A DNA stretch of 64,000 nt, from assembly GCA_023055425.1 (NCBI GenBank), contig JALGPY010000004.1:59295718-59359717 (forward strand), given 5' to 3'. The DNA is from Linanthus parryae (taxonomy: Eukaryota > Streptophyta > Magnoliopsida > Ericales > Polemoniaceae). Made by a program: the position numbers and the translations under genes. Below the pieces are notes generated by a model. The model saw only the letters and a list, made by a program, of their open reading frames with translations, was not told the DNA's origin and did not search any database. Shown piece by piece: positions 1-11,610 of the stretch (within the stretch, counting starts at the first letter, position 1; each line of letters begins with the position of its first letter).

Positions 1-1075
1 TCTCTTATGCCAATTGATCTAGTGTTCCCTTCATGCAGCGCTGAACAAGCAGCAGCGTGAGAGGATCTGACAGATTCTCATCAGTAAGAATCTTGCATAT
101 CCTCACATCTCTCTATCGATGATATCTCGAATAAGATGGAATTTCCTAAGCACGTGTTTGGATTTCGGGTGTGACCTGGGTTCCTTTGATTGTCCGATCG
201 CTCATGTGTTGTCACAATAAAACTCTATTGGATCCACAATGCTAGGAAACACACCAAGGTCAGTAATGAACTTCCTAATCCAAAAAGATTCCTTTTCTGC
301 GCCCCTTGCAGTAATGTACTCAGCCTCGTTTGTCGAATCTGCAAGCGTCTCTTGCTTGGAACTCTTCAAGCTCACAGCTTCACCATTGAGGCAATACACA
401 AATCCTGACTGCGATCTGAAATCATCTTTCTCGGTTTTGAAGCTTGCATTCGTGTAACACCTTACACGCAACTCTTCCTCCCCTCCATAAATAAAGAACG
501 CATCCTTAGCTCTTCTCAAGTACTTTAGGATGTTCTTGACCGCTATCCAGTGACTCTTACCCGGATTAGACTGATATCTGCTTGTCATACTCAACGCGTA
601 TGACACATCCGGTCTAGTACACAACATGGCATACATGATGGACCCTATATCCGAAGAATAGGGGACCCGACTAATGCAATCCTTCTCCATCTCATTGGAG
701 AGAAAATCATTATTCAAAAGAGTGAATCCATGTGACATGGGCAAGAATCCCTACTTTGAATCTTGCATGTTGAACCGATTAAAGACCTTGTGTATATATG
801 TACTTTGACTTAAGCCTAGCAGGTTCCTCGATCTATCTCTATAGATATTGGTACCAAGTATATAAGCTGCATCTCCTAAGTCTTTCATTGAGAAACACTT
901 TCCTAGCCAATCCTTCACAGATTGCAGCATAGGAACGTCGTTTCCAATGAGTAGTATGTCATCCACATACAAGACCATAAATACAACAGAGCTCCCACTA
1001 ACCTTTTTGTAAACAGAAGATTCATCTTCTTTCTTGATGAATTCAAACACTTTAACCGCTTCGTCAAAACGTCGA
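1..1075 (-). pseudogene. copia RT-RNase H fragment
   Basis: Read on the minus strand from about 1075 it encodes a short RT lead-in (RFDEAV, VYKKVSGSSVVF), the catalytic box YVDDILLIGND, then SMKDLGDAAYILG and the RNase H region (CTRPDVSYAL, SRYQSNPG, KYLRRAKD, SSKQETLADST, EAEYI, FYCDN). A TAG at 751-753 interrupts the frame. A frameshift just after the last CDN (near 202) sends the frame to a stop, but the RNase H tail (SHPKSKHVLRKFHLIRDIIDR, then DVRICKILTDENL in another frame) continues to the left edge. RNase H degrades the RNA strand during reverse transcription. This copy is broken and 5'-truncated. Confidence 0.85.
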
Positions 1076-1802
1076 TTCCAACAATGTGACAAACTTTGTG
1101 ACCAATGTTTCCGTATTGTATTATCCATTTGTCTCCATATTTGGATTGGACACGAGACATACAAGTCACGCTTGTATATCCAATCCATAGTTTCTCGATC
1201 CTAGCAATAATCTTATCTATGAAGATGACGTCAAATCATATATTGATTTATCTGAGTCTGGAGAAACATTCTATGGCACTACCCCTCGAGTGGCCGCGGA
1301 TACTTGCTCCTGTTATGTGGGAGGGACAAATCCTCTCTACATCACTACCATCTCTAAGCTCGCTTCCTATCATGCCTGATGACTACCTTTATAGTTACCC
1401 GGTTAAGTCGCAACGTTTGATAATATCAAAGCATGTTATTTCACAAGTAGAGTATTTACTAACTTCAAGTCTAAGTACCACAATACCATTGTCACTACGA
1501 GAAACACTTGTGACTTTACATAACTTGTATGTAGCCTTCTAATTGTGGGTCAATCCAGTATGCCATTACCCCTAATGCATACCCATGTGCTAGACTAGAT
1601 ATCCCAACATCAATCTACCCACATACTTGTCTATAGTCTATCGTCCTGTTAATCAATGTAATTGACTATGGATATTTAAAATAAACAACACATTGTAATC
1701 TAAGGACTTCATTATATATCTCCACAAATAATACAATGATTATTCTATCCAAAGCAATGTTCATACTAAATAAGATTGCCTCTAGGGCATCTATTCCTGA
1801 CA
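1076..1802 (-). repeat. Partial 5' LTR of element F
   Basis: Homologous to the right half of the solo LTR at 28078-29500, sharing the tract around GTCTCCATAT..GGACACGAGA..ATACAAGTCAC and the terminal ..GGGCATCTATTCC. Only the U3 side is present and the part next to the PBS is missing. The outer end is TGTCA on the element strand. Confidence 0.75.
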
Positions 1803-1812
1803 CAAAAAACGC

Positions 1813-4269
1813 TGTAAATTAAATTTATAATGGTACACATTTGCACAACCCCCTTATCCGGCTCGGACAATACCGGGAGGGAGATGCTAAAAGAATCGAC
1901 GGACATCGAAAGCATAAACTCCATATATATTACAATACTATTAGACATTACACAGCGTCTCTTACATGCGTCATTAAGTACTAATTTAATATACCTAAAT
2001 TAGCGTACTAGATAATTTATCGTGAAAATATCATTACATGTGTGTCTCGTACCCCGCTACTCTTTAGTCCCTTCTTCGAAACCTGCGATGGGAAGGAAAA
2101 CAAGAACCACAATTTTATAAGTCAACAATGAAAATTTGAGTGAGAAATACCCAAGAATGTAAACATGGAAATGGAGATGGTTTAAATAAATTGGCAAGAC
2201 ACAACGGAAGTAAAAGACAGTTGAATTATAAGATATTCTCAAGTTATATCCAAAAATTTCCTATAACGAGTATATAATCCATAACCAGTGTCGAACTCTG
2301 AAAATTTTCAATCAATCACAGAAATGTAACTTCTATATTAAATGTCAAAACCATAAGTTATCATTTTATTCATGAGTTATATGTGGAAAATCTAATAAAT
2401 CGCATCAAATATATCACATCACAAGCTACCAAGATCTTAAGTGTCGACACCGCTCCTAACAGGTTTCTTACGCCCAGAAGGAGTGAGTACAAGGAGCGAG
2501 CTCAGGGAAATGGCAACCGAAATAAATAACAATGGGTTGAGTGACCGTCGACAACACGACCAAACCAATCGAAACATGGGATTCAAATGACGTTCCCCCC
2601 GCACCACTCTTTCCACTTTAGGTTCTTACACATAATTATCTTTGTGTGATAATTTCAAATAAATCATTTCGAAACATTAAAAAATCTCAACTAAAGCATT
2701 TAAATCATAAAAAACAAAATTGAAACAAATTTATAAAATGATGCTTCAACACAAAAGAAGCTAGGCACGCAAGACTTGGCGTTTATACTCACCTATAAAT
2801 TATATTTCCTAAGTCAAAACAAATTCCAAGCGCCAAGCTATTCATTCTTACAAACACTCTACTTGATTGACGAGACCGACAATACAAAATTATCGAATAA
2901 CACATTAGCTTTTAAACAACTTCTCGGCTTATAAGATTTAAAAAAGAGGTTATTTATTCAGAGAAATTTTCATTTTAAAAAGAACATGTGATATTAGTAA
3001 AATAAGAGAGTGGACAATGGCTAACTTATACTTATGAAAATAGAGTGGAAGAAATAGTGATTAAAATTATCAAAAATAGTCGATTATTGTCAAGTAAGAA
3101 TATTAAATTTATGAGATAACTACTGATAAATATTCTACATAAACTAGAAATATTTATTAGCAAGAAAATATAATTTTACAAGTAGTTGAGCAAAACTAAT
3201 GGAAAGCTAAGTGATAAAACACAATATTTTTTAAGTTTTCAATAAAACATAACTAATTTAATTTTAAAATAGACATTTCTGAAAACATTTCAACACCCAA
3301 ATTACCTTCCTCAAAAGAAGAAAGAGAACTAGTATTTTTAGTTAATATTTTTAATCCAAAAATAACATTTTTAGTTTCACGTAAAATGATCTGTTAGGGT
3401 GGAAAGGGTGTGGGTGGCGCAGTGGCACTTACCCAAGAATGTCGCCGGTTTCCATGCAGGTCCGGCATAGGCGGCTATTCTCTGCAACTTTTGTTGCTGC
3501 TGTTATCTCCTCTTGTTTCTGTTCCAGGACGAAGGTGAGAGAGTAGAACGAGACTAAGATCAGAGAGAGAGGGAAATAAAGAGATGAGCATAGAGTTAGT
3601 GCCTCTGATTTTACCGTCGGGAGTGGTAGTGTCGACCTTGGTTGCGGCTCCGGTTCACGAAGACAGCTTCTGCTAATGCTATGTTTCAGGAAACAGAGTG
3701 GTGAAGAGAAGAGACAGAGAAGGGGTGAGAGATGGACAGTGAAAATAAGCATGTGGCGTTGGTTGGTTTTGCCGAGAAATTGATGAAGAGGGTGAATGGT
3801 GATGGTGGTGAGAAATTTGAAGGTTTTGAGTACCCGTGGTGTGGAGAGGAGGGAGAAGACAGGTGATTTATACACGATTTTATAGTGGAGTGTATGTTGT
3901 AACACTAAAATGAGGTGATGGATAAGATGTTGGGTGAAAATCCCAGTGATGGAACTTTCACAAAGATGGTGAAGCTTGGTGAGGAAGATGAGTGAAATAA
4001 TTGGTTGTTTGGGTGTATTAGGCACAATAGTGCTCGTGTGTGATGGGTGTTTGATACATCGGGAAGGTCACAGACGCACTCTCGAATAATATATAAAGAA
4101 ACAATTACGGATTATATTATGAGTATTATTTCTAATGTTTTTGAAGAATTGCACACATATTTCCTAACTATAAAAAACAATAATTCACCCAAATACTATT
4201 GTGTAACTAAAATTTTATTAAACATTCCGAATTACTATTTTACCCCCAGAAAATATCAGGGGTATTACA
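1813..4269 (-). repeat. Probable 3' LTR of the chromovirus
   Basis: The element-strand start at 4269 (TGTAATACCCC) directly follows a purine tract. The far end is uncertain. I place it at 1813 because the sequence there reads ..AATTTACA on the element strand and mirrors the TGTAA start. The interior is AT-rich with a GC-richer block near 2440-2530. It contains an apparent open frame at 3429-4025 that looks like chance. No PBS is visible at the left end, as expected for a 3' LTR. Confidence 0.55.
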
Positions 4270-4284
4270 TCCATCCCCCCTTAA
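4270..4284 (-). other. Polypurine tract of the chromovirus
   Basis: On the element strand a run TAAGGGGGGATGGA directly precedes the LTR start TGTAATACC. This is the expected plus-strand primer position. Confidence 0.7.
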
Positions 4285-4386
4285 AGAGAGTTTCGTCCTA
4301 AAGCTAAAATTACACAAATAAATATGATGCCAATAAGCAGCTGATTCACTAGGTTATAATCACGTAGTAACAAATAATTTAACACA

Positions 4387-4615
4387 AGCAAGTAAAGTCG
4401 CGGTCTCATTTAGTTAATAAGGTTCAGGGGCAGGGTTAAGCAGGTCGTAAGTTCACTAAGAATGTGAAGGTAGTAAACAGAAACACACACACAAACCCAC
4501 ACACCCAGACAATAACAAGTAAAGTCGCGGTCACATTTAGTTACTTAGGTTCAGGGTCAGTGTTAAGCAGGTCGTAAGTTCACAAATAACGTGAAGGTAG
4601 TAAACAGAAGGTTAC
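4387..4615. repeat. Two direct repeats of about 100 bp downstream of the chromodomain
   Basis: Two copies, about 4387-4485 and 4517-4612, share AAGTAAAGTCGCGGTC, ATTTAGTTA, GGTTCAGGG, GTTAAGCAGGTCGTAAGTTC and GTGAAGGTAGTAAACAGAA. They lie between the chromodomain and the PPT, where the 3' untranslated part of the element would be. They are separated by a CA-rich spacer. Confidence 0.75.
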
Positions 4616-4639
4616 ATCCTCTCCCCCTTAGAGAGTGAT

Positions 4640-6318
4640 GTCCAAGGAACTCAGTTTACCTCATAAACATGTGTGGGTACTTCTTTCTCATTTTTTCCTC
4701 TACTTTCCACGTCGCCTCCTCTGTCTGCTGGTTTGTCCACAATACTTTGACTATCTTAACATTCTTTGTACGCGTGTCCCTAGTCTTAGTGTCCAAGATT
4801 TTGACAGGGAGCTCCTCATACGTGAGAGACGGTTCTAGCTCCACTTTCTGGATCTAGCACGTGGGATAGGTCCGGTATATATTTCTTCAGATGGGATACG
4901 TGAAAGACGTTATGTACTCTCCCCAAACTCGATGGTAAATTCAGTTGATATGCGACTTCTCCAATTCTTTCTAAGATATCGTATGGCCCGATGAACTTAG
5001 GGTACAGTTTTCATTTCAGGTTAAATCTGGTTACTCCCTTGGTAGGTGAAACCCTAAGGTAGGCCTTTTCTCCCACTCAAAATTCTACAGCCTCCTCTTC
5101 TGATCCGCATAAGATTAATGCCTGTCCTGGGATGCTTCCAATATCTTCTGACTAAGTCATACTTGGTTCATCATATCTTCAATTACTCGTGGCCCAATTA
5201 CTGTGCCACGCTGATGTCACTCCAACACAGTGGAGATTGACACTTCATTCCATACAAAGATTCATGTGGTGCCATACCAATTTTGGCGTGATAACTGTTG
5301 TTGTAGGAGAGCTATATTAACAGCAGTTTATCGACCTATGAACCTTGAAAATCCATAACACAAGCCCTCATCATGTCTTCCATTGTCAAGATGGTTCGCT
5401 CTGTCTGTCCATTCGTAGACAGTGGAATGTTGTACTAAACTTTAATTGAAAACCCAATGCTTCCTGAAGATCCCTCCAAAAGTGTGAGAGGAAGTCAGGG
5501 TCCCTGTCTGAAATTATCGAACTTGGCACCCCATGATATCTCACGATGTTCTTAACATAAGCGTCTTACCTTTTCTCCATGTTCCACGTGTCTTTCTCGG
5601 GAATATACCTCGCCGTCTTGGTCAGTCTGTCCACTACGACCCAAATGTGATTGAGCTCATTCTTTGATGTCGGCAGGTCTATCACAAAGTCCATTGAAAT
5701 AGAGTCCCGTTTCCAACTGGAACATCCAATAGTTTAAGTAGACCTCCCATTCTATTATGCTCAAAATTCACCTTCTGGCAGGCTAAACATCTTACCACAT
5801 ATTTATCTAATTCCTTTTTCATGTTCGGCAACTAATACTTCTTCTTCAAATCCTTGTATAGTTTGTCGCCTCCTGGATGAATAGAATAGGGCGTGTTTTG
5901 TTCTTCCCACATCAAATTTTCCTTGGTTTCAACACGCTTCTGCGGTACGCACCATCTTCCGTTGTACCGAAGTCTTCCATCTTCATGAATCTGGAACTCC
6001 TTGGCCTCTCGTGCTGTAACCTTATTCTTGATCCTTTCAAGCTTCACATATCTGGCTTTATTGCTCCTCATTTCATCAAATAAGTCTGGTACGGCTGTTA
6101 TGCTCCTTGTTCCACTACTTCAATTTTGACCTTTCTGAACTCTTGCATAACGAGTCTGACGTGACTATCATAGCATTTATCCCATGGCATGACCTTCGGC
6201 TCAACGCGTCTGCGGCTACATTTTCCTTTCCTTCGTGGTACTAGATGCGTAGATCATAATCCTCGATAATCACCAGCCATCTCCTTTGTCGGTTATTTAG
6301 CTCCTTCTGCGTGACATA
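4640..6318 (-). pseudogene. Decayed RNase H-integrase-chromodomain of the chromovirus
   Basis: The minus strand near 6320-6200 reads TQKELNNRQRRWL..DYDLRI..YHEGKENVAADALSR, the end of a gypsy RNase H with its last Asp. From 6071 to 5832 follows the integrase N-terminal zinc region (GRLRYNGRWCVP, NTPYSIHPGGDKLYKDLKKKY), then CLACQKV near 5770. The catalytic core is riddled with stops and frameshifts. At 4844-4656 a chromodomain is still readable (YEELPVKILD, VKIVKVLWTNQQTEEATW, EEKMRKKYPHMF). Such chromodomains target integration to particular chromatin. The pol is clearly non-functional. Confidence 0.8.
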
Positions 6319-6521
6319 AACAACTCACACACACCACTACACAAACCTACATGCTATACACAGTGCAACTCGATTATTAACAATGTAAATTTTGAAGCAA
6401 CACAAATATTTATCAATTTTTCATAACTAACTAACCAAATTCATCAAGTTCTCACTAGTCTCTTTTGAAATTCACACAACCAACAGCAAGAAATTGAAGT
6501 AGAGTGATCATGCGCACAAGC

Positions 6522-7909
6522 TGTTGGAATAGGTGCCCTAGAGGCAATCTTGTTTAGTATGAACAATAAATTGGCTAGAACATTCATTGTATTATTTATA
6601 GGATATTTAATATAATGAAGTCCTTAGATTTACAATGTTGTTGTTTATCTTAAAAACCCCTAGTCCATTATAATGATCTTTGGGACAATCATATATAGAC
6701 TAGTATGGGTTTGGATTGATATGGAGATATCATGATCCAACACATGGGTATGCATTAGGAGTAATGGCATGCTGGATTGAAACATCTCCGAGAAGGCCAC
6801 ATACATGTTATGTAAAGTCACAAGTGGTTCCCGCGGTGACAATGGTGTTGTCATCCTTAGACTTGAAGTCACTAGATGTTCTAGTTGTGGAATATTATGT
6901 TTTGGTTGCGTCAAACGCTATACCGTGGTTGGGTAGTCAAAAAGGAACGTATTGGACACAATAGGAAGCAAGCTTAGATATCGTAGTGATGTATATAGAA
7001 TTTGTCCCTCCCACATAACAGGAGAAAATATCCTAGGCCACTCGAGGGATAGTTCTTATAGAATGTCTCGATAGACTCAAATAAATAAATATATGATCTA
7101 AGTGTTATTAGAACGAATAAGGCTATTACCTGGATCAAGGAACAATGGATTCAATACGAGTTTGACTTGTATGTATCGTGTCCAATCCGGATATTGAGAC
7201 AAAGGGATGAGACAATACTTTCACAAGGTTTGTCATGATGACTATTTCTATTTGTTGGCTAGAATGGATGTCTTGCTAGAGGCCGCTCCAAGTAAATAGA
7301 ACGTATGGGGTCACACGCCATATAGAGGTGAACTAGACATGGGAATTAATTAATTCATATGATTAATTAATAAGAACGATCAAATCGCAAAAACTTGATA
7401 ACTTAGTAGGACTAATATAATGTTTGACTAACCGAACTTGAGTAGGATTAGGAGAGGGCCTTTATGTAGTAACAAGGAATGGTTTCACTATATAAAGGAT
7501 GCTCATAGCTTCCTTCCCCGTAACCTATGCTCAAAACATACTTTGAGTAGGAGAGAAGGAAGGAGGGCGCAAGACAACAAGGAAGGCAGATGCCCCCTTT
7601 CCGTCCGCCTAACCCGTCGGCCACAAGAGAGGGCCGCCCCTCTCTCTTTGATGCTCCGTTGCGTTATTTATTCATCCTCTTCCATTTCTCCTAGCTAACA
7701 AAAGCGTTGGGAACTATATCTCACCTCTATGATTGGATCAACCGTAGAGACGTGATACTTTTCGCGTTAGAAGTCATCAAGGAGACCTCAAAGGTACATA
7801 ACACGATTCTCTTACCATCGTCATGATTTCTCATCCTGTGATCCTTGGAGGGTCTTGATCGGATAAATTTATTGTTTTTTCTCTGCGTATCCATGACCAA
7901 AACCCTACA
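6522..7909 (+). repeat. 5' LTR of element G
   Basis: 1388 bp, bounded by TG..CA and immediately followed by a tRNA-type primer site. Conserved blocks are shared with the LTRs at 28078-29500, 38774-40275 and 41503-42899, for example ATATAATGAAGTCCTTAG, GGGTATGCATTAGGAGTAATGG and ATCCTTGGAGGG near the end. Confidence 0.85.
7488..7497 (+). promoter_or_regulatory. TATA box of LTR G
   Basis: CTATATAAAG lies in the middle of the LTR, the usual place for the copia promoter. Equivalent TATA motifs occur in the related LTRs at 28501-28510 (minus), 39783-39791 and 42492-42501. Confidence 0.6.
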
Positions 7910-7910
7910 G

Positions 7911-7922
7911 TGGTATCATAGC
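7911..7922 (+). other. Primer-binding site of element G
   Basis: TGGTATCATAGC starts one base after the LTR end. It matches the usual plant initiator-methionine tRNA complement TGGTATCAGAGC with one change. Confidence 0.8.
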
Positions 7923-8590
7923 CGCATGTCGTAGAACATAACGTGGTTTAACTGTTACATTTTTGTTGTTTATCACCTTTAATTGTTGATTATTGCGTTA
8001 AAACGACAAATTAAACATAATTGATGCATGTTGAATTTGATTCAACCAAACAAGACCTAATTCTTGCATTGGATGTATGAATTAGTAAGTTTGAGAAAGT
8101 TTAGGATCTTATTTCTAGGGTTCTTGGGCATCCAATTGGAAAAAAAGTTTTTTTTCAATAAGGAAACAACCAAACTCGGGCAACTAGGCAAGGAGTTTTT
8201 TTGGAAGCAACTCCTAAGGAGGTTCGGCCCTCCCTAGGAGACTGCACCTCCTTCCTTGCCGCCCAAGCAGGGCTCGACCAAGGGGTCGGGGCAGCCCTAG
8301 CACACGGCCTAGCTGTGTCGGCTAGAGGCCGGCCGGCCCAAGGCCTTGGGCGGTCCTCTATGGGTTCCACGAAGTGTTTGGTTGGGCCTCTTGGACCGTT
8401 TAGACCCTACTAAATCCTAAAATCAACTAAAATTGACTTAAGCGCGTTAAAATTGGTTTTAATTATTTATGTGCAATTTTCATGGTGATTTGATATGGCC
8501 TTAGATGTGGTTTGCTGTGAATCTTTAATTTTTGTTTTCTGTTTACGGCCCTCTAGCTGATCAATTTGATGTAATAATTGATTAGGGTTT
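7923..8590 (+). other. Untranslated leader of element G
   Basis: Non-coding leader between PBS and the lost gag. The middle (8200-8400) is GC-rich with an apparent 70-aa open frame on each strand, which I take as chance. The end merges near 8590 into SIRE LTR sequence (ACCTTGAAAAG..). Confidence 0.6.
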
Positions 8591-9697
8591 ACGACCTTGA
8601 AAAGAGTTTCCAAACCCTTGAAAACAGACTAGTTTGAATGTTGTAAGAACTATGAATGTAAACGAACTGTAAATTCAAGAGACAAGTGATCATAGAGTTC
8701 AATCCACATGTACCTACGTCTCTACCTCAGGGATTTTCCGCGTGCAGGATTCTCAACTCAATTCTTATTAATCAAAAGCTAAGCTCTAGATCTCAAGCAC
8801 AGAGAGTTGCCTTACCCTGTTACAGCTTGTGGTTTTCTCTAACCTATCTAGTACCTGATCTATCTAACTGATTAACTAAGAATTATCTATTGTTCACCTT
8901 GAACAATCCTTGAGAATGAAATGAAGAAGTATTTCAAGAATGATCTACAAATAAAGCACAAGACAGAAGAGCACTAAGTGTAGAACTGCAGTGAAGAGTG
9001 CAGTGATATTCTGTGAGATGGATTGTGAGAAAGATGAAATTATTTGATGCTTGTCAATCCATAATTATGTCTCGCTTTTTTCCCGTTGAGTGTTGCCTTT
9101 TGTTGCTTCAAAATGAGCTCCATTGATATTGTTTGAAGCTCTACAAATCTTCCCAGATTTTCAGCAACAACTTCCTATTTTTTAGGCAACAAGCTTTGAA
9201 TCACTTAACATCCTTCTACAACGGATAGTTGATCACAATCTTCAGAGATATTGTTGTGATCTTGTCATTTAACAATCTGAGAAGCTTTCATGAGTCTCTA
9301 ATTGATCAGAGAATAACCCATTCTAAGTATTTTCCTTCCTGCAAAAGGATGATAAGGAAACATATCCTGCATATTCAGGAAATAAAATTTCCCAACAAAA
9401 GTGAGTCAAACTGATGGATTAAACCATGATAGATATATTAAAACAGTTTGTCTTTCATCATCAATTAATAACACATCAAGCACAGGGGTGATAGGGATAA
9501 AATCAGATCAGAAGAGTTGAGAAAAACTCCCCCTTCGAACATTCATACAGGTCAGACATTTTCAAGGCTTTGAATCCTGCTTCAAGGCCTTGAAATAGAT
9601 ATTTCAAGCCTGTGAAACCTTATTCAAGGCTTTGAAAACTGGTTTAAGGCCTTGAAATAACTAAGTATTTCAAGTCCATGAAACATGTGACCTTACA
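8590..9697 (-). repeat. 3' LTR of element A (truncated)
   Basis: Matches 32270-33360 throughout. The element-strand start TGTAAGGTCACATG is at 9697 next to the PPT. The other end, including the poly-C hairpin region, is missing at the junction with element G. Confidence 0.85.
9559..9685. promoter_or_regulatory. Array of six palindromes in the U3 start of LTR A (left copy)
   Basis: Six imperfect copies of TTTCAAGGCCTTGAAA are centred at about 9567, 9587, 9609, 9629, 9649 and 9675. Most spacings are 20 bp. The matching array in the other LTR is at 33222-33348. The position close to the U3 start suggests a protein-binding array, which is inference. Confidence 0.7.
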
Positions 9698-9711
9698 ATC
9701 TCCCCCTTGAT
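9698..9711 (-). other. Polypurine tract of element A
   Basis: The element strand reads ATCAAGGGGGAGAT immediately before the LTR start TGTAAGG. The same PPT is seen in element B at 45697-45710. Confidence 0.85.
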
Positions 9712-10029
9712 GAAAGACAAAACCTCAATCTGTTTGATTCTTTGTTTATGCAAAAAGTACTGATTAGAACATAGTTCAAACAAATAGTAATAACACAATA
9801 ATTCCAAAAGATCCAACTTATTAATAAACATAAGCAAAAACTGCAAGTACGTTGCAGATAATCCTACTGACCAAAAGATAGGTCACCTTAACAGAAATAA
9901 AAACAAAACAACCTAAGATTTTTCTCCCCCTTTTTGACTTTCATCAAAAAGAATGAGAAGATGTTGGATCAGTGTCTGGAAAATATTGAAAATAAAAACT
10001 TTAAAAAGAGAGAATGGGAAAGAAAAAAT

Positions 10030-11610
10030 AGGCGAGATTAAGGGGTTTGGTCTTCCTCTCCATCCTGATCTCTCTCTTCTTCCTCACCGTCTTCATAAGT
10101 CTTATCCTGTTCTTCTTGTTCCTCTTCATTCTCACTAGCAGTCTCTTCTACAGTCTTGTTCTTAGTAGCAGTCTTTGGAGATTTCTTCTTCTTCATGGTT
10201 ATCAGTAAATCATCTGATTCAGGGCTGTCTACTTCATCTCCTTCCTGAGCAGCTTGTTCAACTACCACCTGCTTTCATTTATCTTTGACTGTAGCAGCAT
10301 CTTCCTGGTTGGAATGTTCACTTGGCAAGTTTTTGTCAGAGCCATCTTTCTTGGCACCTTCTTCATCCTCAGGGACATGAAACACTGTCATGCTTCTGAA
10401 GATGGTTTCCACCATGTATTTGACCTGTGAGAGATCAGTCTCAAATCCATGCTGATTCTCTTTGATCTCACTATTCTCCATCTCTAGAAAATGAAGTCTC
10501 TAAAGGATTGAAGACAAATCAGGAGGCTGAGATGGCTGGCTTGAAGTATGGATCAAGGCCTTGGGCTTAAAAAATTTCTTTACATTCAGCTCTTCTTCAG
10601 TCAATCCAAATTTTCTCTTTGGTCTTTACCTCCCCAATCTTATCAAAATCTTTCTCATTCAGCACACCAATCCCATAAGTGATAGACTCTTCACCAGCAT
10701 TAGGAATCTCAGGGTGTTGGAAGAATATAGTGAGCAAATTTGCATAAGGCAGGAGATGCTTTGTCTGATCTGTTTCGCTGAACAGCATGTGTTCCATTAC
10801 ATGCTTCTGAAGATCAATGTCACATCCATGCATAATCCACTAAATAATGTACAACACCCTCTCAGTGAAAAACTCCTTATAATTTTCCATTGGAAAGATA
10901 CATCTCATCTGGATAGTGACTAAAACTTCATCTTCAACATTTAACACAAAGTGTGTTAACTGTTTGGATGAGGCAGGAACATTTGGTAGAAAGAATTCTT
11001 CTCTCGCCAAGTTCAAAGCTTCATTTTTTGGAGGGTTGTTCTGTGTGTCATACCTCTTAGGACACCCTAGGACAGATGCAAACCCAGCATGATCTAATTC
11101 CATAGTAACACCAGCAACTAAGGTCTTGATAACTAAGTGTGGAGAGTTCTTAAGTTGCTTCATGTTGAGATAGAAGAATCTGGTTAGTCTTGGATAGGAT
11201 AGCTCAGGGGGGTTTAGCATGAACCAAAGAGAGATTTTATTCAACACAGTGATACAATTCAGATTCATTCCAAGAAACATATGCATACTGATCAAGCTAC
11301 AGAAAGAAATCTTCCTAGATGCAAAATCATCCAACCACTGACCTTTTGAAGTGTTTCAGATGAACCAATTCATCAGGAGCAGTGTTCTTTGAGAAGATCT
11401 GCAAGGCTTTCTCTATATTGTCTCCTGGATATTACTCTCTTACCTTTCCTTTCCCCTTTTCAGCTTGAGTTGCCTTCTTCTTTTTATTCCACTTCTTGCG
11501 GATAGAGACCTATGTTTCTGGTTGCTTTTCTACAGCAGCCTTCTCTTTCTTCTTCTTCCTTCTTTCTGTAGAGGGAATTTCATCATTCTTGACTTTCTTC
11601 TTGGGTGGAG
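10030..11610 (-). pseudogene. Third ORF of SIRE element A, 3' portion
   Basis: Continuation of the ORF that starts at 25828 and is interrupted by A1. The minus strand first shows a Lys-rich stretch (11610-11440, with a TAG). Next comes a conserved domain (11334-10840: DGFASRKI, FYLNMKQLK, VAGVTMELDHAGFASVLGCPKRYDT). Then 10833-10597 has GCDIDLQKHVMEHML and LLPYANLLTIFF, and finally an acidic tail (EEEQEEQ..EDGEEEERDQDGEEDQ) ending near 10038. The domain resembles the family annotated as putative plant transposon protein (PF20167-like, by recall) and aligns by eye with the third ORF of Athila A1. Function is unknown. Several stops and frameshifts show that it is dead. Confidence 0.75.

Larger units (their letters stand above)
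1..1802 (-). mobile_element. Angela-like Ty1/copia fragment (element F)
   Basis: Remnant of a copia retrotransposon on the minus strand. Its 3' LTR would lie left of the window. Going rightward it holds the RNase H tail, RNase H and C-terminal reverse transcriptase, then jumps near 1075 into the middle of a 5' LTR. That LTR ends at 1802 with the complement of TGTCAGGAATAGATGCCC. Everything between the LTR U3/R part and the RT palm (PBS, gag, protease, integrase) is deleted. The lineage call rests on the RT/RNase H motifs and on an LTR start resembling the BARE-1/Angela type (TGTTGGAAT..GCCCTAGAGGCAAT). Confidence 0.85.
1813..6318 (-). mobile_element. Tekay/Del-type chromovirus remnant
   Basis: Decayed Ty3/gypsy element on the minus strand. 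From right to left: RNase H C-terminus, integrase, chromodomain, a short post-pol spacer with direct repeats, a polypurine tract, and a 3' LTR beginning TGTAATACCCC at 4269. The right edge at about 6318 cuts RNase H in mid-domain, so RT, protease, gag and the 5' LTR are missing. Chromovirus assignment rests on the chromodomain after integrase. Confidence 0.8.
6522..8590 (+). mobile_element. Angela-like copia, 5' LTR plus leader (element G)
   Basis: An LTR (TGTTGGAATAGG .. CCCTACA) is followed by a PBS and about 670 bp of untranslated leader. The leader then runs into the truncated 3' LTR of SIRE element A near 8590. No gag or pol remains. The leader shares GCGTTAAAATTGG and TTTACGGCC..AGCTGATCAA with the leader of element H near 34278-34400, which supports the same lineage. 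Confidence 0.8.

Noticed and set aside
3429..4025. 198-aa open frame on the minus strand
   Set aside because: It lies inside the presumed chromovirus LTR, has a low-complexity composition and no recognisable domain. Probably a chance frame.
8155..8413. GC-rich open frames on both strands (71 and 70 aa)
   Set aside because: They lie in the leader of element G, overlap as mirror frames and have no similarity I recognise.
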